A stretch of DNA of 48,593 nucleotides, from NCBI GenBank assembly GCA_033852095.1, contig JAWSVD010000065.1:1-48593 (forward strand), in the 5' to 3' direction. The translations under genes and the position numbers were made by a program. Below the pieces are notes generated by a model. The model worked only from the letters and a program-made list of their open reading frames with translations, had not been told where the DNA came from and did not search any database. Shown piece by piece: positions 33,274 to 41,707 of this stretch. The stretch is from CALCKW01 sp033852095 (GTDB lineage: Bacteria; Pseudomonadota; Gammaproteobacteria; CALCKW01). Within the stretch, counting starts at the first letter, position 1; each line of letters begins with the position of its first letter.

Positions 33274-33600
33274 CTAACTGGCGGTGCATTGCTGCTAAGG
33301 GCTTTGGCTTTGGCCTTGTGGTGGCAATGCGGCGAGAGGACGGCCCTGTTTAAGGGCAAAAATAGCCCTCCGCTGTGAGTGGTCTGCATTTCGCACTGGC
33401 TCTAGGGTGGGTGTTATGCGCCGTCGGCGGCAGTGTTCGTCGCCGGCACGGGTCAATCGGCGAATTTTGAGACCGAAAAAACCATTTATTTAACGGTTTC
33501 CGGCAATTTTGAACACTGTGGCGGTGTTTGAAAACATCAAGTGGCGGCGTGTATGCGATAATTGGCGGGTTTATTTCGCGTTCAAAATCGGTCAATCAGT
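33274..33600. other. intergenic region before ygiQ
   Basis: No gene is supported in these 327 bases. A small hairpin GCCCT-GTTTA-AGGGC (33343-33357) is followed by another GCCCT (33365-33369) that could compete for the same AGGGC. Near 33509-33532 an imperfect inverted repeat (TTTTGAACAC/GTGTTTGAAAA) is visible. Neither has a proper T-run. Confidence 0.4.
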
Positions 33601-35787
33601 ATGCAGCCTCTAAAGTCTCTTTTTTCGTACCGCAAGCACTGGGCTCACAAGCTCGGTGTTGCGCCGTTTCTGCCCATGACGCGGGACGAAATGGACACGC
33701 TGGGCTGGGATGCCTGTGACATCATTTTGATCACAGGGGACGCCTACGTTGATCACCCCAGTTTTGCCATGGCGATGATCGGGCGCTTTTTGGAGGCGCA
33801 GGGCTTTCGCGTCGGCATCATTGCGCAGCCGGACTGGAGCAATGCTGAAGATTTTCAGCGCCTCGGCGAGCCGACACTGTTCTTTGGTGTAACCGCTGGC
33901 AACATGGACTCGATGATCAACCGTTACACTTCTGATCGTCGCATTCGCCACAACGACGCCTATACCCCGCACGACGAAGGTGGCAAGCGCCCGGATCGGG
34001 CGGTCATTGTCTATACCCAGCGCTGTCGTGAAGCTTTCAAAGGCGTGCAAGTCGTGGTCGGGGGCATCGAGGCCAGCTTGCGCCGCATCGCCCACTACGA
34101 CTATTGGAGTGACAAGGTGCGTCGTTCGGTCTTGCTCGACAGCAAGGCGGACATCCTAGTGTACGGCAACGGTGAGCGAGCCATTGCAGAGATAGCTCAC
34201 CGCGCGGCTGCTGGCGAGGCCATCGCCACCATGCTCGGTGTGCGCGGTACCTCACGCGCTGTCAAAGCGGTACCTGAGGGCTTCCTGACGGTTGACTCCA
34301 CCAGCATTGATACGGTTGGCGAGGCGGCGCCGCACATCAACCCCTACGAGGTCAAAGACGGCTCCGAGGACTGCGCCAAGAGTGGCGGTGGTGGCGGCAC
34401 CGGCAACGAAGCGCTCGAAGAGCCGACCTCAGCCGTGGTCATCCGCTTTGACCGTCACGCACGCACGCACCCCCGTGACAAGCAGGTGATCCGCCTGCCA
34501 AGCTACGAGCAGGTGCGTGAGGACCGCATACTCTATGCCCACGCCTCGCGCGTGCTGCATCTGGAGACTAACCCCGGCAACGCGCGGGCGCTTATTCAGA
34601 GCCACGGGGTGCGCGAGGTGTGGATAGAGCCGCCACCAATCCCGCTGAGCACCGAAGAAATGGACGGCATCTTTGACCTGACCTTTCAGCGCGTGCCGCA
34701 CCCCGCCTACGGCGATGCCAAAATACCCGCCTACGAGATGATCCGTTTCTCGGTGAACATCATGCGCGGCTGTTTTGGCGGCTGCACATTCTGCTCCATC
34801 ACCGAGCACGAGGGGCGGGTCATACAGAGCCGTTCGGAAGCCTCTATCGTGCGCGAGGTCGAAGACATACGCGACCGTGTGCCCGGCTTTACCGGCGTGA
34901 TCTCTGATTTGGGTGGGCCTACCGCCAATATGTACAGGCTGGCGTGCAAGGACCCGAAAATTGAAAAGGTCTGTCGACGCCTGAGCTGCGTCTTCCCCGA
35001 GATATGTAAGAACCTGAACACGGATCACTCGCCGCTGGTGAAGCTGTATCGCAGTGTGCGTGAGCTGCCCGGGGTGAAGAAAGTATTGATCGCGTCGGGC
35101 CTGCGCTACGACTTGGCTCTGCGTGATAAAACCTACGTGCGGGAGCTTGTCACTCACCACGTCGGTGGCTACCTGAAAATCGCGCCCGAGCACACCGAGG
35201 CAAACGCGCTGAACCGCATGATGAAACCCGGAATCGGCGCCTACGATGAATTCAAACGGCTGTTTGACAAGTTTTCCAAAGAGGCGGGCAAAGAGCAGTA
35301 CCTGATCCCCTACTTTATTGCGGCGCACCCGGGCACCAAAGACGAAGACATGATGAACCTCGCTCTCTGGCTCAAGCGCAGTGGCTTTAGGGCCGATCAG
35401 GTGCAGGCTTTTCTCCCCAGTCCCATGTCCCTGGCGACAGCCATGTACCACTCCGGGAAAAACCCGCTCAAAGGCATTAAAAGAGACAGCGGTGAGGTGG
35501 TTGAATCACCCAAGGGTTTAACTCAGCGGCGCTTACACAAGGCATTTTTGCGTTATCACGACGCAGAGAATTGGCCGGTGTTGCGCGAGGCGCTGAAGCG
35601 CATGGGTCGGGCAGATTTGATCGGCAACGGGAAAAAACACCTGATACCGACCTTCCAGCCCAAGGGCACAGGCGGGGCTGGGGAAGGGAGTCGGCTGGGT
35701 TCGAAGCAGCGTACTCGACCCTTTACCACCAAATATTTGCACGGCCAAAAAAACGGCCAGAAAAACACGGCTAAGAAACGATCTTAG
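33601..35787 (+). CDS. ygiQ: YgiQ family radical SAM protein
   Basis: YgiQ proteins (UPF0313) are radical S-adenosylmethionine enzymes of unknown reaction. The 728-residue protein has the N-terminal family domain (GDAYVDHPSFAMAMIGRFLE, VVVGGIEASLRRIAHYDYWSD) and the radical SAM cluster motif CFGGCTFCSI (Cys-x3-Cys-x2-Cys) near residue 391. The C-terminal segment has LIPYFIAAHPGTKDEDM and a basic tail. ATG 33601 matches the conserved start MQPLKSLFSYRK; the frame is open upstream without similarity. About 45 residues around GSEDCAKSGGGGGTGNEALEEP form a Gly/Glu-rich, probably disordered, insert common in this family. The preceding intergenic gap suggests its own promoter. Confidence 0.94.
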   Translation: MQPLKSLFSYRKHWAHKLGVAPFLPMTRDEMDTLGWDACDIILITGDAYVDHPSFAMAMIGRFLEAQGFRVGIIAQPDWSNAEDFQRLGEPTLFFGVTAGNMDSMINRYTSDRRIRHNDAYTPHDEGGKRPDRAVIVYTQRCREAFKGVQVVVGGIEASLRRIAHYDYWSDKVRRSVLLDSKADILVYGNGERAIAEIAHRAAAGEAIATMLGVRGTSRAVKAVPEGFLTVDSTSIDTVGEAAPHINPYEVKDGSEDCAKSGGGGGTGNEALEEPTSAVVIRFDRHARTHPRDKQVIRLPSYEQVREDRILYAHASRVLHLETNPGNARALIQSHGVREVWIEPPPIPLSTEEMDGIFDLTFQRVPHPAYGDAKIPAYEMIRFSVNIMRGCFGGCTFCSITEHEGRVIQSRSEASIVREVEDIRDRVPGFTGVISDLGGPTANMYRLACKDPKIEKVCRRLSCVFPEICKNLNTDHSPLVKLYRSVRELPGVKKVLIASGLRYDLALRDKTYVRELVTHHVGGYLKIAPEHTEANALNRMMKPGIGAYDEFKRLFDKFSKEAGKEQYLIPYFIAAHPGTKDEDMMNLALWLKRSGFRADQVQAFLPSPMSLATAMYHSGKNPLKGIKRDSGEVVESPKGLTQRRLHKAFLRYHDAENWPVLREALKRMGRADLIGNGKKHLIPTFQPKGTGGAGEGSRLGSKQRTRPFTTKYLHGQKNGQKNTAKKRS

Positions 35788-35885
35788 TGTCTTGTGTATT
35801 ATCGAGTCAGTGATGCCGCTGTTGGGCATTTTACCGTGATGGTGTTTAAGCAAAGGTAGGCACTGCAAGGGAGGGCGCTAGTTCA

Positions 35886-37331
35886 TTGAAAGAAATAATG
35901 CGGGCTCTCCCTCGGATGGTGCTGCCGCGCCAGTATTTTACTTTGACGCTGGCATTGGGCACGGTGCTGACTCTGGCGATATCGGGGGCAGAATTGTGGG
36001 GCTACTACAAGCTTTCCAAAGATGAACTCGATCAAACGGGCAGCCGGGTTGAAAACTTCTATTACCGCAGTCTGGTCAATAGCTTGTGGATCCGCGACAT
36101 GCGTCAATTGCAGATCTTGGTCGACGGTATCGTGGAGTTTGAACCTGTCGCTTATGCGCGCATAGTGGACAAGCAAGAAAGCTGGGAGGCGGGCGTCCGG
36201 CCCGCCGGTGTGGTCCCAGATTTAACGCTGACGTTGATGTACGGTGAAGCGCCCGATGACCTTCGCATCGGCACCTTTATCATGTACTACGAATGGCGAG
36301 GCGTGCCCGAAGATCTCTTTTCGAGAGGTGCCAGTTTGCTGGCCTTCAACACCATAAAAGCGCTGATCATGCTGGGCTTTTCCCTCGTTTTATTCCACTT
36401 ATTAGTCAGCCGTTACGTGGTCGCAATTGACGAGCACTTGCGGGGCCTGAATCCTGAGAACGGCGTTCAGCTGCTGCGGTTCAAGCCGCGGAAATTGGCC
36501 AAAGGTCGAAACGAAATAGACTCTGTTATCGCCACGATCAACGTGCTCAACTACCGCCTTGTTGAGAGCCTCAGGGAATTGCGGTTGCACGGCATGTTGC
36601 TCGAGCATCGCGTGGTGGAGCGCACCCGAGCCCTAGAAAAAGCCAACGAGCGCGCCCTGAGAAATGAACGTCTGTCTGCAATCGGGCAGCTGGTGGGCAA
36701 GGTGAGCCACGAGCTACGAAATCCCATGGGGACGATCCAGGCCTCTTTGTCTCTGTTAAAACAAAGCGGCGTGAAGAATGAAACATTGCAACAAAATGCC
36801 CTGAAGAGGATCGAGCGAAACGTCGAGCGCTGTGACACCCTGGTGCGCGAGCTGTTGATTTACTCGCAGCTGCCCTCAGACCCGGGCGAGTGGGTGAATT
36901 TGGATGCAGCGGTGTTGCACATCGCCGAGGAACATCGCCTGAAGCTGGAAAATCCAGCCGGCCTGGTGGTGGGTGCAAGCGCTGGTGCTCGGGTTTGGCT
37001 GATTCCCGAGCAGCTCAATCGTCTGCTCAGCAATCTGGTGGACAACGCACTCGACGCCGTCGCTGACAACGATGCAGGCTCTGTAGAAGTCAAAACAGCG
37101 ATTGAGGGCGAGTACGCGGTGTTGTCTGTGGCGGACAACGGCTGTGGTATTGCGCCCTTGGTCAGGGACCGGATATTCGAACCGATGTTCTCGACGAAAT
37201 CCTACGGTTTTGGCTTTGGCCTGAGCGTGGTGCTTCAGGTGGTTCAGTCCAGCGACGCGGAGATACACGTGGAGCATTTAAACCCGGGCACCAAATTCAT
37301 CGTCAAGTTCATGAACCGCGACGCTATCTAG
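35886..37331 (+). CDS. orphan membrane sensor histidine kinase
   Basis: The 481-residue two-component sensor has a first membrane helix (about 18-37), a periplasmic domain of about 115 residues, and a second helix (about 157-177). A linker and coiled coil follow (about 225-262). The phospho-His is in VGKVSHELRNPMGTIQASL, and the ATPase domain has N box LLSNLVDNALDAVADN, G1 VADNGCGIAP and a G2-like SYGFGFGLSVV. The TTG at 35886 is preferred because GGAGGG lies 10 nt upstream; the next in-frame ATG (35898) is too far from it. No response regulator is adjacent (ygiQ before, dinB converging after), so the partner is unknown. Confidence 0.9.
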   Translation: MKEIMRALPRMVLPRQYFTLTLALGTVLTLAISGAELWGYYKLSKDELDQTGSRVENFYYRSLVNSLWIRDMRQLQILVDGIVEFEPVAYARIVDKQESWEAGVRPAGVVPDLTLTLMYGEAPDDLRIGTFIMYYEWRGVPEDLFSRGASLLAFNTIKALIMLGFSLVLFHLLVSRYVVAIDEHLRGLNPENGVQLLRFKPRKLAKGRNEIDSVIATINVLNYRLVESLRELRLHGMLLEHRVVERTRALEKANERALRNERLSAIGQLVGKVSHELRNPMGTIQASLSLLKQSGVKNETLQQNALKRIERNVERCDTLVRELLIYSQLPSDPGEWVNLDAAVLHIAEEHRLKLENPAGLVVGASAGARVWLIPEQLNRLLSNLVDNALDAVADNDAGSVEVKTAIEGEYAVLSVADNGCGIAPLVRDRIFEPMFSTKSYGFGFGLSVVLQVVQSSDAEIHVEHLNPGTKFIVKFMNRDAI

Positions 37332-37362
37332 CGGCGGGCAAGACGCCCCGCTTGTGGCGGGG

Positions 37363-38445
37363 TCAGGGCTTTCTGTCTTTCAGGCGCAGGTTGAGCTGCA
37401 GTGGCGTACCTCCCTCACGGTCTCTCAAATGAGACACTGACAAACCCAGTAATCTGACGGATTTCGAGCGGGCTTCAGTGCGGTCTAAGAGCAGCGGCAG
37501 ATAGGCCTTGATGTCCTCATGCGATTGCACTGGAGAGCGAGTTCTGCACTGCCGAGTCACCGTGGTGAAATCGGGATAGCGTACTTTGATCGACAGCGTC
37601 TCTGCCAGCAAGAGCTTTTTTTGCAGTGATTTTGCAACCTGCTGAGACAGTTCCTCCAGAGTTTTCAGCATGTCTGCTTCTGCGGTGAGGTTTTGCGCAA
37701 AGGTGGTCTCTGCGCCAATGGATTTCCGTTCGCCACTGTTGTCCACCAGTCGCTCGTCAATGCCGCGCGCGATGTCGTGTAAAAATTGTGACCACTTGCC
37801 AAAATGTTTTTGCAGGGCGACCAGCGACCAGCGCCTGAGGTCTTCGCCGGTGTGAATGCCCAATGCCGTCATGCGGGCTTCAGTTGCTTTACCCACGCCG
37901 TGGAACTTGCCGATGGGGAGCTGCGCAACAAAAGCCTCGCCCCGCTCGGGAGGGATAACAAACTGGCCGTTGGGCTTGCGCATGTCGGAGGCCATCTTCG
38001 CCAGAAACTTGTTATAAGAGATGCCCGCTGATGCCGTCAGCGCTGTTTCGGTGGCAATCACTTGGCGAATTTCCCGCGCCAAGGCAGTGGCTGTTTTTTC
38101 TTGGCATTGTTCGCTCACATCCAAATAAGCTTCGTCCAGAGACAGTGGTTCAACAGTGTCGGTGTAGCGCAGGAATATGGCTTGGATTTTCTGGGAGGCC
38201 TCGCGATAGGCCTCGAATCGCGGTGGCACAAAAATCAAAGCAGGGCACAGCCGCGCAGCGCGAGAGCAGGGCATGGCCGAGAACACCCCGTGCGTGCGTG
38301 CCTCGTAACTGGCCGCGGCCACCACGCCCCGGGAGTTAGGCTTGCCACCGACGGCTATCGGGCGGCCCCTTAGCTCGGGGTTGTCGCGCTGTTCGATGGA
38401 GGCGAAAAAGGCGTCCATGTCCACGTGGATGATCTTGCGCGTCAT
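37363..38445 (-). CDS. dinB: DNA polymerase IV
   Basis: Pol IV is a Y-family translesion polymerase made in the SOS response. The 360-residue protein has the catalytic carboxylates in HVDMDAFFASIEQRD (about 8-22) and SLDEAYLDVS (about 102-111), then the palm/fingers, the thumb with LPIGKFHGVGKATEARM, and a C-terminal little-finger domain. It ends without an obvious beta-clamp motif beyond a basic tail (LRLKDRKP). A LexA-type box lies 26 nt upstream of the ATG. It converges on the sensor kinase; a GC-rich hairpin (CCCCGC/GCGGGG) sits between them. Confidence 0.96.
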   Translation of the reverse strand: MTRKIIHVDMDAFFASIEQRDNPELRGRPIAVGGKPNSRGVVAAASYEARTHGVFSAMPCSRAARLCPALIFVPPRFEAYREASQKIQAIFLRYTDTVEPLSLDEAYLDVSEQCQEKTATALAREIRQVIATETALTASAGISYNKFLAKMASDMRKPNGQFVIPPERGEAFVAQLPIGKFHGVGKATEARMTALGIHTGEDLRRWSLVALQKHFGKWSQFLHDIARGIDERLVDNSGERKSIGAETTFAQNLTAEADMLKTLEELSQQVAKSLQKKLLLAETLSIKVRYPDFTTVTRQCRTRSPVQSHEDIKAYLPLLLDRTEARSKSVRLLGLSVSHLRDREGGTPLQLNLRLKDRKP

Positions 38446-38470
38446 GGCGGCATCGGGGTCGGGTGTCAGG

Positions 38471-38490
38471 TACTGACTATACTACCAGTA
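38471..38490 (-). promoter_or_regulatory. LexA (SOS) box upstream of dinB
   Basis: TACTGACTATACTACCAGTA has the LexA core CTG-N10-CAG with an AT-rich centre and the flanking TA..TA of the consensus TACTG(TATATATATA)CAGTA. It lies 26-45 nt before the dinB start, where an SOS operator is expected. Confidence 0.75.
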
Positions 38491-38670
38491 TCAGTGTGTG
38501 GGCGTTGCTCTTCCCGACGCTGTCGGTGCCGTCGTTAAGGCTAAGCGTGCTGCGCTCGTCCTATGGTGCAGGCGGCCGTTGTTTGCTGTTGTTTGAACAA
38601 GGTGTGCTGTAGCTTGATTGGTGTTAAAAGTATGCTGACAATGGGCAGTAAATTAATAGAGGGTGATAAA

Positions 38671-39054
38671 GTGACACGTCGTTTGATTTCATCGGGCTCC
38701 ACGTTTGAGAGCGAAATAGGGTACTCGCGAGCTGTCGTGCAAGACGGCTGGGTGTTTGTCAGTGGCACAACAGGGTATGACTACTCTGACATGAGTATCT
38801 CGCCTGATGTTGTGCAGCAGACAGAGCAATGTCTGCGCAACATAGAGGCTGCCTTGCTGCAGGCGGGCAGCGCGTTGCGGCATGTCGTCAGGGTGAGCTA
38901 TATTTTGCCAGTGGCTGAGGATTTCCCCGCCTGTTGGCCGGTGTTGCGTCAATACTTTGCGGAGATCAGGCCCGCAGCGACGATGATTTCTGCGGGTTTG
39001 GCGGACTCGAAAATGAAGATAGAGATCGAGGTGACGGCGAAACTGCCGGATTGA
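38671..39054 (+). CDS. RidA/YjgF family protein
   Basis: RidA-family proteins are small trimeric enzymes that hydrolyse reactive enamine/imine intermediates of PLP chemistry, though many paralogues differ. The 127-residue product begins MTRRLISSGSTFES from GTG 38671, which has GAGGG 8 nt upstream and gives the usual family length. Upstream in-frame starts (for example ATG 38632) would add non-homologous residues. Landmarks are GWVFVSGTTGYDY, RNIEAALLQAGSAL, the VVRVSYILPV strand and IRPAATMISAGL. The catalytic Arg of true RidA (in RPAR or a similar motif) corresponds to IRPAAT here, so the activity is uncertain. It resembles the subfamily often called RidA-like 'endoribonuclease' homologues. 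Confidence 0.85.
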   Translation: MTRRLISSGSTFESEIGYSRAVVQDGWVFVSGTTGYDYSDMSISPDVVQQTEQCLRNIEAALLQAGSALRHVVRVSYILPVAEDFPACWPVLRQYFAEIRPAATMISAGLADSKMKIEIEVTAKLPD

Positions 39055-39195
39055 AAATGTCCCTCACAACTGGAGCAATTTCGCTTTTCAGCAAGTCGCT
39101 CGGTCCCTGGCGGCTAGCGGGAGTTTGAAGGGGTATTGGAGTCGCGGCTTCTGTGGGCACTTCCGTGTACGACGGCAAACTCGATTTTTCTTGGT

Positions 39196-40350
39196 CTAGA
39201 ATACAAAGCCGTATGACAAGCTCAGTCCGAGGGCCTTGTTGGCCTCAAAATCAGACTCGCCCACCACGGCGTTGGTATAAGTATTGCCCAGTTTGGCGAA
39301 GCTCAGCGCCGCGGTGATTTTGTTGTGGCCTTTGGCGTAGCTGCTGGCGAGTGTCAGCGAGTCGTAGCCATCTGTTGGTGAAAAGTTGGAAGACCGTTTT
39401 CCCGTCGATTTCTCACGGCAGAAAATAGCTGCAATTGTCACGGTATCCCGTAGTTTGTGTGCCAAGCCAAGCTTTAATGTGGTCGTGTCGGCCTTGTGCT
39501 CCGCGAGGCTTTGTCCGCCCGTGATCTGAAAATACACTGGGGGTGTGATTTTGCTGTCGCGCCAATTGACCCAGTTGGCCGAGCCAAATAACAAGGTGTT
39601 TGAACTGATGCCGCTCTGCGCGCTCAGGTGATAGGATTTGGGCGACACGGTTTCCACCGAGCTGGCCGTGCTTGCGATGTTGTAGGCGCCGGACGCTGCG
39701 CTGTAACCACTGGCACTTTCCTGTGTATCGATATTGTGTACGATCTCTGAGTTATAGCTCAGCGCTACCCGCAAAGCTATGTCCTTTTTCTCGAAGGCGA
39801 TCCCCAGCGTGTGGCCGCTGTTGATGTCGGGCTCGCCGCTCACCTGATAGCGGATCGCGGGAATGGCCGCGCCTCCCAGTGGGCTTGGTACGGTGACGGC
39901 CACGTGGGCATCCGCATCGAACTCTTCCACCCGCACGCCACCGTAGAGGCTGAATCCACGCTCTGTGCGGTATTTGAGCATCGCGCTCAAGCTGTGTGTT
40001 TGCAACTTTGCCCAAGAGCCGTGGTAGGGATAGGCCGCATCAGCGCCCTGGTAGCTGACATCTGCGCCGTGGGGCTCGGAATAACTCAGCGCCCAATCCA
40101 CTTTGGCGTTGAGCTGTGATTTGTAGGCGATAGCCAGGGTTGTATAGCTTTTCGCGATGTCCTTTGATTTCTGTGTGCTTGCGCCCAGTGCTACCGTCCC
40201 GTCGACGTCAACGTCAGCTAAGGACAGTTTTACTTCTAGGTAGTGGCCGTCGTTGAACAGGATGTTTGGGTCTTGGTCGCTGCGTTCGAAGCCGCCGGCA
40301 ATTGCGCCCAAGGGCAACAAAGCGCCCAGTATGGCTGTGATGGTTCTCAC
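39196..40350 (-). CDS. FadL/TodX-like outer membrane protein
   Basis: FadL-type beta-barrels transport hydrophobic compounds such as long-chain fatty acids across the outer membrane. The 384-residue precursor has a clear signal peptide (MRTITAILGALLPLGAIAGG, cleavage after about residue 18-19). It then shows alternating amphipathic strands with many aromatic ends, and a terminal Phe (LSLSYGFVF), the outer-membrane insertion signal. GHTLGIAFEKKDIALRVALSYNS is a typical FadL-like repeat. The single Cys (FCREK) is unusual for this class. The substrate is unknown. The upstream region contains a small inverted repeat, and the gene diverges from tRNA-Val. Confidence 0.8.
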   Translation of the reverse strand: MRTITAILGALLPLGAIAGGFERSDQDPNILFNDGHYLEVKLSLADVDVDGTVALGASTQKSKDIAKSYTTLAIAYKSQLNAKVDWALSYSEPHGADVSYQGADAAYPYHGSWAKLQTHSLSAMLKYRTERGFSLYGGVRVEEFDADAHVAVTVPSPLGGAAIPAIRYQVSGEPDINSGHTLGIAFEKKDIALRVALSYNSEIVHNIDTQESASGYSAASGAYNIASTASSVETVSPKSYHLSAQSGISSNTLLFGSANWVNWRDSKITPPVYFQITGGQSLAEHKADTTTLKLGLAHKLRDTVTIAAIFCREKSTGKRSSNFSPTDGYDSLTLASSYAKGHNKITAALSFAKLGNTYTNAVVGESDFEANKALGLSLSYGFVF

Positions 40351-40736
40351 GTTATCCCCTAAATTATCAATATCTTAAGCAGATTTATGTCTGGATAAAT
40401 GTCGGTGTGAGATCCGTCTACAGTGCGCACAGGTGCTGGGATGTCGGGGCAATCCGGTGGCCCGACGAGCTGCCTTTTAATGAAAGAATGAATCCCAGTT
40501 TCTATGCAAAGTACTTGTTAGTCGCAACACGAGTGAGCATTATAACGCACGATTAAGGATCATTGCGCAAATATATCTTCGCTGTAAAATTGGCAAAAAC
40601 AGCAGATTCAGTGAGGCAAAAGTTTGCTCTGCCGCGGTGTTTGGGCATTTCTTGGGGAAGGATGAAAGCAAAGCTTTGTGGTTTTGTGAGAATGGGGTAG
40701 AATTATCCGCTTGGCCTGAGATGGCCGAGTGAAATT
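40351..40736. other. intergenic region between FadL-like gene and tRNA-Val
   Basis: No protein gene is visible in these 386 bases. It holds an inverted repeat ATTTAT-N6-ATAAAT at 40383-40400, 33-50 nt upstream of the FadL-like ATG and so a possible operator, and the candidate tRNA promoter near 40676-40703. The rest shows no recognisable structure. Confidence 0.5.
40676..40703 (+). promoter_or_regulatory. candidate promoter of tRNA-Val
   Basis: TTGTGG (40676-40681), a 16-nt spacer and TAGAAT (40698-40703) lie just upstream of the tRNA. Transcription would begin near 40710, giving a 5' leader of about 27 nt. Confidence 0.4.
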
Positions 40737-40811
40737 GGGCGATTAGCTCAGCGGGAGAGCACTGCCTTCACACGGCAGGGGTCACTGGTTCAATCCCAGT
40801 ATCGCCCACCA
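40737..40811 (+). tRNA. tRNA-Val (anticodon CAC)
   Basis: A full cloverleaf can be drawn. Acceptor stem GGGCGAT (40737-40743) pairs with ATCGCCC (40801-40807). The D-arm is GCTC/GAGC. The anticodon stem CTGCC/GGCAG (40762-40766/40774-40778) carries the loop TTCACAC with anticodon CAC at 4069-71 of the local count (40769-40771). The T-arm is ACTGG-TTCAATC-CCAGT. The discriminator is A40808 and CCA is encoded (40809-40811). The CAC anticodon reads GUG. Flanking bases GTGAAATT (40729-40736) and AATTTCAC (40811-40818) are complementary, so the precursor can form an extended helix. Confidence 0.96.
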
Positions 40812-40989
40812 ATTTCACCCTTCAATAATTCGTGGCAACCCAGCCGCTGTTTTTCGATGATCCAAGCCCTGCAACACACGTGCTGTTCTGCCCGTGTGCA
40901 GAGCGCAGCTTTGCGTTGCCTGTGGCCAACAAAATAATTTCCAAATAGCCGCAAGAAAGCTCCGATTTGCTCGGAGCGTCCGCGAGCAA

Positions 40990-41451
40990 TTACTTGGAGA
41001 TAAATCGAACCTTGCCCTTACCGTAGCGGCCGGTATCAAGATCGAAAGTGACCTCTTGGGTGTCGCCCTCAAGTGTCATGGTGGTGTCATTTGCCGCATT
41101 GACCACGGTCAACTTGAGGTGGCCGGTGGAGTCATCCATGTACAGCGCGGAGAAGATGTTCATGACTTCGTACAGGTTGGCGGTCGCCATTTCGGTCAAG
41201 CTGCCGTCGCTGACCATGTCCTCAGCGGCGCCCGGGGGGACCATGGAAAGCGCCGCTCCCAGCCCAGCCGCGAGTGGCAGATCGCACAGGCAGTAGGCGA
41301 CGACTTCATCCTGTCTGTTCACAAACTCAGCTGCGTGGCTTGCGCTATTGGTCGCGAGGGCCGCGCCCTCGGCAATTTTGGCGGACTCCCCCAGGATCAT
41401 CTCGAGTGATTCATTGAGTTCGGTTGGGCTGGGTAATTTGTACGCAGACAT
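40990..41451 (-). CDS. small possible CheC/CheX-like protein beside chemoreceptors
   Basis: The 153-residue soluble protein has no firm family match by eye. It has a pattern reminiscent of the CheC/CheX/FliY phosphatase fold: a strand pair VVAYCLCDLPLAAGLGAALSM, then an acidic segment, and a long helix MATANLYEVMNIFSALYM containing Glu-x-x-Asn as in the CheC active-site helix. The expected Ser/Asp four residues before the Glu is Ala, and only one such helix is present. ATG 41451 is chosen because AGGAAGA lies 6 nt upstream; an in-frame ATG 14 codons earlier lacks such a site. A near-perfect sigma-28 promoter precedes it, and it diverges from a chemoreceptor gene. Confidence 0.55.
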   Translation of the reverse strand: MSAYKLPSPTELNESLEMILGESAKIAEGAALATNSASHAAEFVNRQDEVVAYCLCDLPLAAGLGAALSMVPPGAAEDMVSDGSLTEMATANLYEVMNIFSALYMDDSTGHLKLTVVNAANDTTMTLEGDTQEVTFDLDTGRYGKGKVRFISK

Positions 41452-41517
41452 GTTCTCTTCCTTTTGGCCGTGATGAGTTGCATGCAAGCGCATGCGAAAT
41501 CTTGAATGACAAATTGG

Positions 41518-41545
41518 TTATCGGCGCTGTTTGGCCACTGCTTTA
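41518..41545 (-). promoter_or_regulatory. putative sigma-28 promoter of the CheC-like gene
   Basis: On the minus strand TAAAGCAG (41545-41538), a 12-nt spacer and GCCGATAA (41525-41518) contain a perfect FliA -10 box and an intact TAAAG. The spacer is one nucleotide longer than the standard 11. Predicted start near 41511, about 60 nt before the ATG. Confidence 0.65.
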
Positions 41546-41707
41546 GGCCGCAGTGATGCGATTTCTCATTTCCCGAGCAGTCCCTGCAGGAATTTCTTGG
41601 CGACGCCAAGGGGCTGTTTCTTAGTTAAAAGATCGCACACAAACCCATTTGAGCGAAGAACCATAGGTTTCTGGGGTAGCTGCAGCCCGCTGCTTTCTTA
41701 CAGTGTC

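Noticed and set aside
33350..33595. 81-codon minus-strand frame before ygiQ
   Set aside because: No similarity, no ribosome site; spans an intergenic region only.
34429..35451. 340-codon minus-strand frame inside ygiQ
   Set aside because: Antisense shadow of a well-conserved gene.
37339..37362. GC-rich hairpin (CCCCGC/GCGGGG) between the sensor kinase and dinB
   Set aside because: No T-run on either strand; could help termination but not supported as an intrinsic terminator.
40406..40422. TGTGAGATCCGTCTACA as a Crp site upstream of the FadL-like gene
   Set aside because: Only the left half-site matches; the right half has 2 of 5 bases.
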